The notes under the pieces are model-generated. The model had not been told where the DNA came from. It did not search any database and was given only the letters and a program-made list of their open reading frames with translations. Both the position numbers and the translations under genes were made by a program. Below, in pieces: positions 1 to 11,951 of a stretch of 64,000 nucleotides of DNA. This DNA comes from Pseudoneurospora amorphoporcata (taxonomy: Eukaryota; Ascomycota; Sordariomycetes; Sordariales; Sordariaceae), in the NCBI GenBank assembly GCA_033297205.1, contig MU859103.1, positions 1 through 64,000 of the forward strand, given 5' to 3'. Within the stretch, counting starts at the first letter, position 1. Each line of letters opens with the position of its first letter.

Positions 1-511
1 GCCCCCCCCCCGGCTTGAGATAGCGTATGGACCTGGACGAATCTCTCCAGTGTCGATGGCTCAAGTGAGGATGTTGAGGATGTTGATGATGTTGAGGATA
101 TGGAGAAACATAATCTCAGAAATCATGAGCTACGGATAGCGTAAAAGCCAAGCAGCAAGCCACTGGCCACAAAACAAAGAGGGACAAATTGCAAAAAGGT
201 TTGAAGGCGAGAACTAGCAACGTCGATGGAGTCAGTGTTTGGTTGGTTGCTAGACTAGAGTTCCAGTACTAAGAACCACATCTACCTGAAGCCCACCCGG
301 TCTCTATGAGAAAAGGCTTGTCGAGTCATGAGTGGTGGTGCTTTGCGGCAGAGAACGAGGGCTTGTCCTGTCCGAGCCTGTTCCCCATGTCCAGATTGGA
401 CGGGAGAGTGAGGAACCTGTCGGGGACGGGCTCGACATGGGCAGGGACAGAGAGAGAGATGATGGAAATGAACAGGGGCATGGGGCATGGGGCCATTGGG
501 GAAAAAAAAAC

Positions 512-536
512 AAAAAAAAAAAAAAAAAAAAAAAAA
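512..536. repeat. Poly(A) run, 25 nt
   Basis: Uninterrupted A homopolymer preceded by a nine-A run and one C. It creates artificial poly-Lys and poly-Phe frames on the two strands. Its length is likely to vary between isolates and sequencing runs. Confidence 0.9.
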
Positions 537-3500
537 GGAACAGGGCATCCATACCATGCCAAATCCAGACTATTATCGACAAGGGCCGACGGAGAGAGCC
601 AAACGTACCCTCGTCAACCGGAGGCTTGTATGTAGAGAGTGGTCCATCGACGGACAGCATACCAATACCACGAGCAATGGAAGACACGACGCCGTGGGCC
701 TGGCTTTGCCCTATCGTGAGCGCTGGAGCTGATGGTTGACGGCGGGGTTCAGTAATAAAAACGACAATAATAACAAGTTGCCTTTTCGAGCACACTTGAC
801 GAATGGGAGTCGAGAACCATGGGCCGTGAAATTCCCGCTAGTCTGCCGAGCTTACTTGATGATGTAGGTATGTAGAATAGTGAGTAGGTAGCGCTTGTTG
901 GAACTGACTTGACGCTTCATGAGAGGCAACAAAAAGAGAGAGATTTCTAGAGCTATCTGCCAGTTGCCGGCCGGCCTTTGGTTCCATGGGTTCCCGTCTT
1001 GCGGTGAGGCCCAGACGCCAAATCGCGGACGGATTCGGGAGGGACGAAGACAACTTGAACCTCAACGGGGATGGCGGGAACAGCCCGGATGGAAGACGGC
1101 CGGGTGCCAGAAGCTGCAGCACTGCAGTGAAGCGAAGCAGAAAAAGGAAGAAGAAGAAGAACGAGGCCAGAAGACGGGAAGATCTAACAATGTCTTTCGG
1201 TTAAAGCTTGAGCTATTCCTCAAAAAGCTGAGACACGGCGGTGACCGAGTGGAAAGGAAAGGGCCGCGTGCTAACCTGGAAGGTAAGGTAATGGAAGGCA
1301 CCACCACCACCATCACCACTGTCCACCAGAGCAACAATCCTCACGATGTACCAGGTAGTACTTTCCAGTGGCATCTCATTTAGAGGTACCTTAGGTTCCT
1401 TGGCATCCGGAACCCAAAGCTCTCATTACTACGTCTGTAATAGGCAGTCGCATGGCAGCACGGGCAAGCATTGGATGGCCGGCAAAAAGGTACTCGGTAC
1501 TACCACACCCATTGTCATACGGGCTCGTTACGGTACCGTAATTGTAGGTAGGTAGAGCTATGTGTGTTTCTTCCAGGCTCTGGACCAACTTGAAGAAAAA
1601 GAAATTCAGACGCATTCGATGCTTGGTTGAGGTTTGACAGGTCCATCCAATGGCCCCCTCCCCGAAATGGATTCAGCCAAGGGCGCTGAGACAATCCGTC
1701 GTTATGTGAAGATCGTTGATAACATGGCGCGTGTGGGCTTGTGGTCCTGTCACAAAGCTTACTCGTGTGCAGTCCGTCCACAATCCAGGACTATGCGGGA
1801 CAAAGTCGCGCTCCAGAGGTGCGAATCAGAGTCGTGAACGAGCCATCTCGACCATGCTTGGCTGGTTTTCTGCATCTGGACGATACCACAAGATGGATTC
1901 CATCCCTGGCTGCAGCCCGTGCCTGTTGTGTGGTTGTGGGTAGGTCCAAATGTCTTTGCGGACTGCGGACTGTACTGCGACCTGCGAGCCGTTCCTGCCT
2001 GCACTGGCCTGCCTTTCCCTGCTGAGCAAGGATGTACCGTGGGGAGTTGGGTGGAGCGGGTACAAGTGGTGTAAGTATGTACAGGGACATCTGCCAGTGC
2101 AGCGGCAGGCATGCATGCAAGTACCTTTTTGGCTGAGAGGTACATCTGTACATCATGCCTCCCGAAGCTGCGCAGCACAAAGGTAGGTGGCCGCTCCAAA
2201 TGGCCCGCGGTCGCCCGTTGGTTGGTACCTTGTCAAAAGCGAGAGCAGGAACAGAGGGTTGGGGACGACCAAGCTCTCTCATAGGGCGGTTCCTGACCAC
2301 AGACGGGACTCCGAGTAAGGTACAGAAATGGGCATGGGCGACTGCAACATTTCCGTCGCATCTCATTGCTTTCGTCATGGGATCTGCTCTACAACCAAAA
2401 TCTCCAATTCTCAACCGGGCACCTACAGTCAATCCTCCATCAACGTCGAGATCGGAAATGGATTCTTGTCGACTCCACCGTGGCCGGACGGCCGCTAGGC
2501 TAGAGACGCCGGGAGACGTTGATCTTTCCCACAAGCATGCCGCTCGTCAGCATCAGCAAGCATTTGGTTTCCAATTCATTTCGTGGTTGAGGCTATCGAC
2601 AAGGCGCGGGTGCAATCCGCGGGTCTAGGGTCACCTAGGGCCACGCTTGCAAGAAATTGCCTAGTGGAAATGTCGGCTTGTTCAGCTGATGGACATGAGG
2701 TGGACGGAACAGGTCGCACGCCGGAGTTTTTCTTTGTCTTGTCTAGACAGATGAAACAATGGGCATTATTCAACCCTACGGCAAAGAGCACCGCTCACTG
2801 CACAGGCCCTGCCTGTTCTTTTTCTGCTCTTCCACTTGGCTGGATTGGCCGACGGATCTGTGAGGCTTGCAGGTCGAAAGGTGGAAAGGCCCTCACTTGC
2901 CACCACCAGCACCCGAATGACAACGGCTGATTGCAGTCTTTTCGTACCTAGGTACCCTTTTCCCTTTTATCTGGGACTGCCTACCGCCCTATCCTTCAGG
3001 CTTGCCGTCATCAACGGCCCTGGACAAGGCAGTGATACTTCAGTTACACCACAGTCGGCGACAGATGGATGGACGGCTGGCTGCAGAAGCCGCAATTATT
3101 CCCATTTTCTCTCTTGGACCTCACTTTGGAGTTGCTGCGTATTCAACCAAGAGCAGACGTCAGGAGAGGTCAGCTGCGGCAAGGGGTCGTCCCAGTTATG
3201 AGTTTAAAAGCAAAACGTGCATCGCTGGGAATAGAACGCCCACGCCGCCAAACCCAATGACGACCCATGAGCACGCATTCCCATTGACCCAAATGCTACC
3301 ACCAAGCTCCTTTTGAGTTTTGAACTCCAATCCAATGGATGTCCCCTGGCTCCTGAGATCACTCTGGCTGCCAGTCCTTGGACACTGGGGAAAGCGGGAG
3401 CTCCCACCTCGCAGCTTCCCAGCTTCTTTCCCAGCTACACTGCCAGCTTGGACAATGACCCATGATTTCTGCAAAACAAAAACACTTCCCCGCAAACATC

Positions 3501-3721
3501 TCGACACCCCCCCCCCCAAGTTTGTCTCCATCATCGCTCTCCTCTTTCCACTCTCAAATCGGGTCGATCATTCTCTTTCTGAACGACGCAATAGATGCTA
3601 CATTATAACTCTCCAAGCACCCCGGGCGGAATACTCCGGCACAAAGGCGTTCTAACACCCGATCGCTAGTGTCTTCGGGTTCGAAGAGATTGCATAGCGC
3701 AAAAAGAAGAAGAAGAAAACG

Positions 3722-3763
<42 letters not shown>
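3722..3763. repeat. Poly(A) run, 42 nt
   Basis: Uninterrupted 42-nt A homopolymer, directly preceded by an A/G-rich stretch of AAG and GAA triplets. It has no target-site duplication or open frame that would mark it as the tail of a retroposon. Confidence 0.9.
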
Positions 3764-3765
<2 letters not shown>

Positions 3766-3989
3766 AAGAGACCGTTGAAGTGGGAAGAATTGGACTGCCG
3801 CCGCCGCGATATCCTGATATTCTGACAGCCGTGAGCCGCCATCTACCAAAATCGGATGGGAGAGTCAATAATTATTATTGACAGTCGACAGGGACCCCGG
3901 ACTCAAGACTTCAAGCTGGTCAATGGCCAGTCACTGTCGGTCACTGCCACCACGGGGAGGAGCATATCAATATCTCAGTCATTGGTAAT

Positions 3990-4010
3990 AAAAAAAAAAA
4001 AAAAAAAAAA
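3990..4010. repeat. Poly(A) run, 21 nt
   Basis: A homopolymer followed by an AT-only tail, about 230 bp from the 42-nt run in the same orientation. Confidence 0.9.
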
Positions 4011-7000
4011 TAATAAAATAAAGAGGCCCAGGTCAGGTGAGACAGGGCTAATATCTAATATCGAGGTCCAACACGAGCCCACAACCCGCAACTGAACACT
4101 CACAAACGATGTCGCGAGATGCGATATCTGATCGTGTCAAGCTTAAGGGCTCGAGCCGCGCCCAGCTCCAAGATACCATGGCCTAGAGTCTCTCCAACGC
4201 GACATGAAAAGGGAGCAACCAGAAAAGGCCCGTCTCAAAGCGGAAGCGTTCTCCAGCGACGTAACATTCATCGTTGTTACCGTAACGAAATCCCGAGGCT
4301 TCCGGGGTTCTTCTCGAGTCCCTCCGATCCCTTTACGTCTGCCCGTGCCCATGGTCCATGTTAATGGCCCCATGTGGACGGGCAGCATGGCAGAATGGCA
4401 CCGCTCCCACACATCGCTCCGGTTACCAACAAGCGAGGTCGTTGTCGCGGCCGCTTCGTGGCTTTGCTACGGACCGCTTTGGCAGTCGCAATCGTCCTTT
4501 CTGCTGCTGGTTTTAGCTTTTTGTAGCTTGTCGCTATTGGCAGTGCAATTTCATCATCTTTGTGCTGCCGTGTTGAACGGCCAACAGATATCTCGAGACG
4601 GCTGTCGAGATGGGAAGTCGTCCAACAACCGCGGAGAACCATACACAGTATGGGTTCGTCATTGGGTATACACTACTTGCAGCTTCAGCCAGACCCTCCC
4701 CCAGAAAAGGTAAGGTCCAAACAAATCAAGTGTCGACGGCTAACATCCCACTGGCCAGCCGCTCTCAATCCCTGACAACTCCATTCCACAAGAAAAGGCG
4801 CCTAGGATTTGCTCAAGATGCAGCATCAAGCTTCCGAAATAAGCCTAGTGCAGAAGATCAGGACGAATGGCGTGCGCCGATTTTCTTCGTACTGAAAGCC
4901 CCAGTCCGGCAGCCCTTCGGCGTAGGTGTCTGGTGAGCGACGGGACCAACGGGGATGATCATTCGGATCTGACATTGACGAGAGACTATAAACCTCAAGA
5001 TGGCGGCTCCGTACTACGGATGAACCGCCGAGGCCATACGTACTGCGTAGCAGAAACCCATCAAAGACAGATCAGCAACATCAACCGGGCACGTTACAGG
5101 GAAATAACCATGTTCGAGATGATGGGAAGAGGTTCTGATGCGAAGCCGAAACGCAAGTGTTCAGCCCGCAAGCAGCAAAAGAGCCACAATGCAACAGCGG
5201 AACCTACAACCGACTTCAGCAGCGACGCGGGCCGGCCCAAATCCCTTACAAGTTTTATGACGCCGTATTGGCCTGACCGTTCACACTGCCGCATCGCTCC
5301 TGAGGCCCGTGATCCTCTCTCCTCGAGCCCAATTAGACCCCACTCCCGTGTCTGGGCAGCAAAAGGGTTTGTGTGGTCTCGTCGTTGAGCCTTTACGGCC
5401 GTGTCTTTGGTCCTGAAAGCGGCAGTATGCCTCTCCTGCGCCCTCACGGCAAAGAAACCATGGAGAGGTGAATCAAGCACTCACGGGACTCGATGGAAAG
5501 TCCGTGTGCTGAAGTAACCCACCCTCATGTGTAGCAAAAAGCGAAACGCTGCATGTGAGCCTCCCTTTTACACTAGAAACCCACCTTCTTCTCAAAGGTT
5601 TGGTTTTCCCCCACGCCGTCAGTCCTCCCTCGCCGCTTCCTCTTCTCACGGGAAACTTGGGCCAAGCTTCGTCTGGACCTCTACCTTCAGTCCTCATAAT
5701 GTGTCTGACTACCTGCTTGTGTCTCACGGGTGCTATATGATCCTGGACTGCGAACTCCGCTTCGGCTTTCCTGCTTTTGGGACAGCCGCGTCTAGCGCCT
5801 CTCCAGACCCTGGAACTGAACGTCGATCAGCGCAAGTCACGAGTCAATGCTGACTAGAAGGCAAAAAGGACTCTCCCAAGATTTGAAACGCTGTTATCTC
5901 GTGGATAAGGCAGTGCTTTGTGCGGGGTCTCGGCGACCCGTTCAAGAACCACATGTACCTCGGCGGCAAGAGAAGCATTTTGAAAGGTCGGAGAGGGGTG
6001 TGGGCGTGGTCAGCAGCATCGCATATTTTTTTCACTTCTCTCGCAATCATTCGGCCTTTGTTGAAATGGCTCTCTCAGAGCGTGGAGGGCTCCCTTTTGC
6101 AGGTGGGGTCAAATAGTCTTTTTCCCAATACGTTTACTAACAGGACAGAGTTGTCTCTCATCAGGTATTCGCTCTCTTTATCTCTCGTGGTTCTAACATC
6201 GCACTAATTGGCGAGCCAAGCTCCAATCGAGTTTTCTCTTCAACATCATGCGACCCATTGGCGTCTTCTCTGGACTGGAGATGTGGTGATGAAGCATGAA
6301 TCCCTCACGTTTTGATCATCACGTTACCGGATAGCGTCATGCATGGCACAAGGCCTATCCGAAAGATGCTGGACCGGACCGTCATACGGCATGGCGAAGC
6401 ATTTGGTGGGGTCCTAGCCGATGGACCATATACGGCACCCACACGCAAACCCTCGGGTATTTCCTTGCGCTCCGCCGGCAAAAAGATTGGTTCCCGGGGG
6501 CGCTTGTCCCATCCCATAGCTGCCACCGGCCTGCGTCAAAGGACATAAAGATTTTGAGGATTTGCCCTCGGGATCAGATCATCTGCAAACCTCGTCGTCA
6601 TGCCTGCAAAACAATGGCGTCCAAACGTGTCGATATGGGCCTCAACTATTCTATTTGATGATTAGCGGACTGCAGACATATCTCTTCCACCATACGCGGA
6701 TGCTTCCCCCAAGCGGCGCCTTGGATGTTAAGCGCCGGCCGGCCGCGGAAGCGACTTCATCTGCCGGGTTGCCGTTGCAATGCATTTCGGCCCTGGAGGA
6801 GACCCCAACCAGAGGCCATCTTGCCTTACCAGCAGTGAAATCAGCAGGCCTCTTCCCTACCTTTCCTATCTGTACCGACACCACCGTCCTGGGTTTGCTG
6901 CAAAGCCTTTTTGCACTACCAACTGCAACCACCAAGTCGTTGCAGTGGTCCCCCTTCCTAGGGTGCTTGCTGCTGGAGTTAGTTAGCGCAATTCTTTGAG

Positions 7001-8099
7001 TTGGTTTCGCTTCTCACTCTTGGGTTGTTCCGAGTGCATGGGAATTTCATGGATAGGGGGTGGGAGTGAAGGGAAAGATGGCCGCAGATCGTGAGGCCAG
7101 CCTGTTCCTTTAAGTCAACTCCAAACTGTTTACATACCCCTATCCCGTCCCTGTTTTGCCCTGCCCTTCGCACATACACGTCTAGGTACCACCCAACTAC
7201 ATGCATGCACTTTAGATCCGGGACCACTCACTCCCTAGTCCCTACCTACCACTTACCTCTTACCACTTACACACACACTTACGTACCTAACAGACACGGT
7301 ACTTGTACAAGTAGGTAGGGAATGTCGGACAGTAGCAACTACGATACGTAACTGGCATCGCCTCGTTGGACGACGAGGTGACAGTGACTAGGCCTCAAAT
7401 CCAGGCCAACGGAGACGAGCTGTAGAGCCAGCGCCGCCCTATTAGCCGCAGCAATTCGTTCGCTTGATGACTCTGAATCGTGCGATATCGGTCCCTTCTC
7501 TTTACGTTTTTGTTGGCTCGCCCCTTTTACCCCTGAATCTGTAGTGTAATGCGGCTGGAAATCGAGAAGTATTGTCACAGTTACTGTCACCACCCACCCA
7601 CCCCTTTCTACATACGTACAGACATACAGATAAGTAGGTACCAACATAACGGTAGGAGCGGCACACACTCACACTCACGCTCACACAGCATATCCTAATT
7701 GGGTTTTGCATACCCCTTTCAGGCACCTGTTTTCCTTTCCTGGAGCGTACGAGCAGGTAAAGTGTTCTTGGTGCTGACGAACGACTAACACACACATGAG
7801 AAGACTAGAGATGATGTAGAGCAGCGCTCAAGGGAAAACCAAACAGAAACCCGGGAAGGACCGGGGCACTACCGTCCACCCACATCCAGTTTGTTCGGTT
7901 ATCGATAACGAGAACACCGGGCAACAGGTCGGGTTCAACCCAAACACCCCCCCTTCCCCGAAGTCACCATGTTCCAGAGAACGGGAGATGAGACAGTGAG
8001 ACAATGGGGTGATACTCGCTTTGTTCGCTTGTTGAGTGTCCTGGGTGCCCTGGGGCTTCGGGAAGTTGGGTTCTAGGGTTTGGACATTGGGCAAAGGAC

Positions 8100-10600
8100 A
8101 ATTGGACATGGGCGTGGACAATCAATTTGTTACGAGATACGAGGTACGAAAACCTAATATGAGGTTTTCATGTCAGATCTGAGACATAAAAAGATTGCGG
8201 GGTGCCAGTGATTTTCTTCAATTAGGTTGTTATTATTGTTGTTGTTGTGCATTGCTTGCACTGGATATTAACTGAGCTGGCTCGAGTGCTACAGCTTTGG
8301 TCGGTAAATTTGCAGGTTGGGGGGTATTGCTGAGTCCCTCTTGTGGTTCTTCTGGTAAGTACGAGCACAGAGGTATGCATAGGGTTGCATGCGTCAGTAT
8401 CCATTTATGATACGGTGGTGATGAATCGGTGCAGTGCCTGAGTGGTTGATAGTTACATAATGTAAAGTAGGTAAGTTTGACTTCATCGACAGACCCGTTT
8501 CAATTTTTATGATGGAAATATAAATAAAAAAATTTTTAATGACATTGCGGTGGGGTGTTTACTTGGTTTTACCATACGCTTAAATCTTTTACTTCGACAT
8601 GTAAAGAATTGTCAAATCGCAAATAGGCAACTGGGTATCAAAACACGATTCAAGTATGAGGATGCGAGTGTCCGAGGACTGGAGGCAAACACCACGGTCT
8701 TGTTGAGGGCTTGATTGTACGAAATTTCCAACAAGGCGCAAGACGGAGATTCTACGGACTAGTTCAGACGTGATACCAGACCAGCTAGTTTGTCTTTGGA
8801 GCTAAATCTGATCGGTCTAGTACCCCCAAGACTAGGCATACATGGAAAAGATGACGTGAACATTTGCCAGTTGATACCTCTACTGACGATAATGGAGGAT
8901 AGAAGCGAGGCATTCGGGACGCATGGGACTTCCGGTTGACAAGTACGTCAAAGGAGAGAATCCACTGAGGCGTATGGGAGAGAAGAGTCGAAGCATAACT
9001 CAAAAGGGGGATCGACTGGATTTGCTATCATCACTGTTTCCAACACTACAAACATCGCCTCTACACGGATCAAAGGCGTGGGAATAATTACATGTAGTGA
9101 AAGACACTCGCTCACTAACACTCACACAGACATCAACGGCATGTCCCACAAATACGGTGAGCATCAGTGTCAAGTCAACATACAGAATACATGTGTTGAC
9201 CGAGCACCGACTTTTGATAACATTGAGCAAATGATTTCTAGAAACCTTCGCCTCTTCATGGACTCAAACCCCAGCCTTTTTGCTTTCACTCATGACGTGT
9301 GGAGGGACTGGAGGATAAGTGGCAGCGAACATAGCCGCTACTTAACTGAACTGCAAGCTGATGAGAATGGCAACAGACGAGGGGAAATAGGCATCGATGT
9401 GACTTTGGTAAGCAGGCGGGTGCCTAGAAGCTGTTGTAGCGGGTAAGGAAGGTGGGGGAAGCCCAGTCTCGGTTTAATTTGGGAGATCTTGCCTGGTATA
9501 AACGCCCGTGGTCGATAGGGAAGGTGGGTGAAGTCCAGTCCACTTCAGTCTCTGCTCAACATGATGGTTCTTCCCTTGTATGTAAATGTTGGTTGAGGAG
9601 AAATATGCATTTTAGAGGAAAGTACGTCCGACGCGACGATAAGACCAGATCAAGCAGGAGGGGACCGAATGTAGTGAAAAGAAAAAGATGTTTGTACCGT
9701 AACGGGAAGCTACAGATCGAGTCAACTCGGAGTTTTCATAAGGAAGGAGCGGTGAGGGGTGGGTCGAGAGGATACGGATTGCAGTTGGGCTTGGTTGGGG
9801 GCAAAACCGGGCATGAGACAAGGATCCTCATGACGGTCCTGTAACTGTAAAATATAATCGGTGACGATTTTGGCGTAGAACTGATCCACGGGTCTGGTTC
9901 AAGTTGAGGGAGAAGTACCAAGGGACATTTTACTAAATAGGAGCATGTTCATGATGCTTTCTCAGATCAAAATACTTCATGCGGGCAAAATGAACTACTT
10001 TGAAAACCATCCTAGAGATAGTTCGTGTATTGAATCATTTTCTCCAAGAATGAATTTAAGAAGAGGAGCATCATTGGCGTCCTTTTGCCAAGTATGATGG
10101 TCCTTCAGATATTAATATTGCAGGCCCGAACTAATCCATAGATCAGTTTCAATACAAAATCATACACTTTGTTGGAGAATTTTACAGTTACAAAATCATC
10201 CCAACGATCCTTTTTTTTCAACATGCCTGATGGCGCGCTATGGAAAGCATCACGACAAACGGTATAGTGTCTTCTCTCGAGGATGTCTAACTAAGTATTC
10301 TACGATCTCAACGGGACATACCATCAACTATACCCGACATCTTGGTAGCTTCACACGAACAGGTTGCCAAAACGTTCTCGTTCGGAAATCGAGATACGGT
10401 TGAGAACCGAATATAAACACGAAGCAAACTGGTCTATAAGCCGTCTCATAGCCACTGGAGAAGAGTCCTCTCAAGATGTATGTTAGATACCGTTTGTACA
10501 AGACTCTCCGAGCATAATAACCAAATTAACCACGACTCAATGGCTGGCCTCCACAATGGCTATCTAACTCCGGCCACCCTCGCTCGCGGCAGGAGCGTGA
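8100..10600. other. AT-rich intergenic segment
   Basis: Lines counted by eye here are about 30-40 % G+C (for example 8521-8580 and 10021-10080), clearly below the coding regions in this window. No transposase, reverse transcriptase or terminal repeats are visible. A 122-codon frame on the plus strand (9078-9446) has a balanced amino-acid composition but no recognised domain. The segment could be an old, decayed repeat or simply a gene-poor spacer. Confidence 0.4.
9447..9540. repeat. Short direct repeat pair
   Basis: Two 22-nt copies at 9447-9468 and 9519-9540, both beginning GGAAGGTGGG, match at 20 of 22 positions and start 72 nt apart. They lie in the AT-rich segment. Function is unknown. 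Confidence 0.5.
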
Positions 10601-10689
10601 AGTCCCCAGGCACCTTTCACTGGACCTTCTAAGGTCCCGCTTCAGCTCCTCTGATAACTCCAAGATCCCCCGCAGTAAAGGTTCCCTCG

Positions 10690-10820
10690 TAGTCTAGCGG
10701 TATGTGGGCGGGGCCAGATAAACATTGTTCGTTGCGTGGTAAAGGTGGTACAGTTTTCGCAGGCGTGTCAAGAGTGAACGGGTTCGACCCTGCTCTGGCC
10801 GCTGAGGTTTTTGTCTTTTT
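10690..10820 (+). other. tRNA-like A box and B box followed by T runs
   Basis: TAGTCTAGCGG at 10690-10700 fits the RNA polymerase III A-box consensus and GGTTCGACCCT at 10781-10791 fits the B box. T runs suitable as Pol III terminators start at 10808. The 91-nt spacing would need an intron or a non-tRNA product. No proper cloverleaf forms: the first seven bases before the A box have no partner after the B box. A separate 7-bp complement (10712-10718 with 10794-10800) encloses 89 nt but does not give a good T arm. I read it as a decayed tRNA or a Pol III-like coincidence. Confidence 0.2.
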
Positions 10821-11673
10821 TTGTCTTTTTTTGCCCTCTTTTTGACTTGCGCCTTGCGTCTTGCCAATCAGTATTTTCAAAGGGTTTTTTTGCACTGTCT
10901 TTCTTTGTTTTCGCAACGTTACCCGGAACTGGAGAGCGGCGGAATTTATTACCTAGCAGTCGCAAAACCCATATAACACTGGCATTGGGGTCGCTTTCCG
11001 AAAGAACTGCTTATAGAGCTTCGGCTTGCTGCTTGGGTAAACAGTGCGCTTTACGTCCTACCGCTCTTTAGTTTGCTCATCTGGAAACCATGAATAAAGC
11101 AGCAACAGAAAGATTGCGTGGTCAAGGAGAATGTTGTTTTGTGCGTTAGTGTCTGTCTCGTTACACCTGTATGAAAACAGAGGATGTGACTCGAAAGTGA
11201 AGGGAGAAATCAAAAGGTGAAGAGTGAGTGACGGTATAGTTGACGTACTGATTTGGTCGACCTTGTACATTTCTTTTATAGTCTGACGATCTGAAACCAA
11301 GTTGAAAAATCTCAAACTTTGAGCTGTAAAGACCTCAAACATAGTATTAGAAGGACACTCTTCCTTGTACTGATGGCCCGTGTCACTGTTCATGTTCAGT
11401 CTCCGGTACACCATCCTCTGATGGTCAACTTAAACCTGACACTGTTATTCAGTGTAGCCAACAGTTCAGCACCAGATGGACAACCTGAACTTGGTAATAT
11501 GTGTTTTCATTACTGTCGTGATCTTGGCTATTTAGAAGTGATCCTATCCTATATAGAAGCCTTTCTCATCCTCCATTCCTTTTTGAATCCTTCTCCCTCT
11601 TTTGAACCTCATCTGCCCCATTTCTCTTCACGCCTCCAGTGTGTGTCAATGGACAACTGCTTGTATAGCGGTG

Positions 11674-11704
11674 GAAGAAGAAGAAGAAGAAGAAGAAGAA
11701 GAAG
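11674..11704. repeat. (GAA)n microsatellite
   Basis: Ten perfect GAA units plus one base. The run lies about 250 bp beyond the stop codon of the DRG1 gene, in its likely 3' flank. Confidence 0.9.
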
Positions 11705-11951
11705 CAATTTGGCTTCCCGTTCGGCACTCAAAGACCGAGTAAGCTCCCTCTCTCTCTCTGCTGACGATGATTAACCCTTTGGTGCGTCATACCGTTCCCA
11801 CGCGCAATCAGCGTTCGGCTCGAAGGTGTGTTGTCATCGATCAGGCATGAGTGTACGTGTGTTACCCGGGCCACCAGTCTGTAGTGTGAGTATCTCGTAT
11901 CTCGTATACATCCACGACACATCGTCAAGAATGATTCCTCACGGAAACCCT

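Larger units (their letters stand above)
1..11951. other. Long stretch without a recognisable gene
   Basis: About 12 kb on the left edge, downstream of the DRG1 gene. Both strands contain many open frames of 60-250 codons, but none shows a known domain, a coherent chain of exons or the composition of the real genes further right. The longest, a 247-codon frame on the minus strand at 1791-2534, is rich in Arg, Pro, Ser and Cys and looks like chance. The stretch contains the homopolymers, the AT-rich segment, the Pol III-like boxes and the GAA repeat listed separately. Fast-evolving, lineage-specific or non-coding genes cannot be excluded by eye. Confidence 0.6.

Noticed and set aside
1301..1330. 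CAC/CAT repeats resembling a His-tag
   Set aside because: They are part of an imperfect CAC/CAT microsatellite with no flanking vector sequence.
1791..2534. 247-codon open frame on the minus strand
   Set aside because: No domain, skewed composition (Arg, Pro, Cys, Ser) and overlapping frames of similar quality on the other strand. It is most likely chance in GC-rich DNA.
3672..3700. GGGTTCGAAGAG resembling a tRNA T arm
   Set aside because: No matching A box or acceptor stem was found at a suitable distance.
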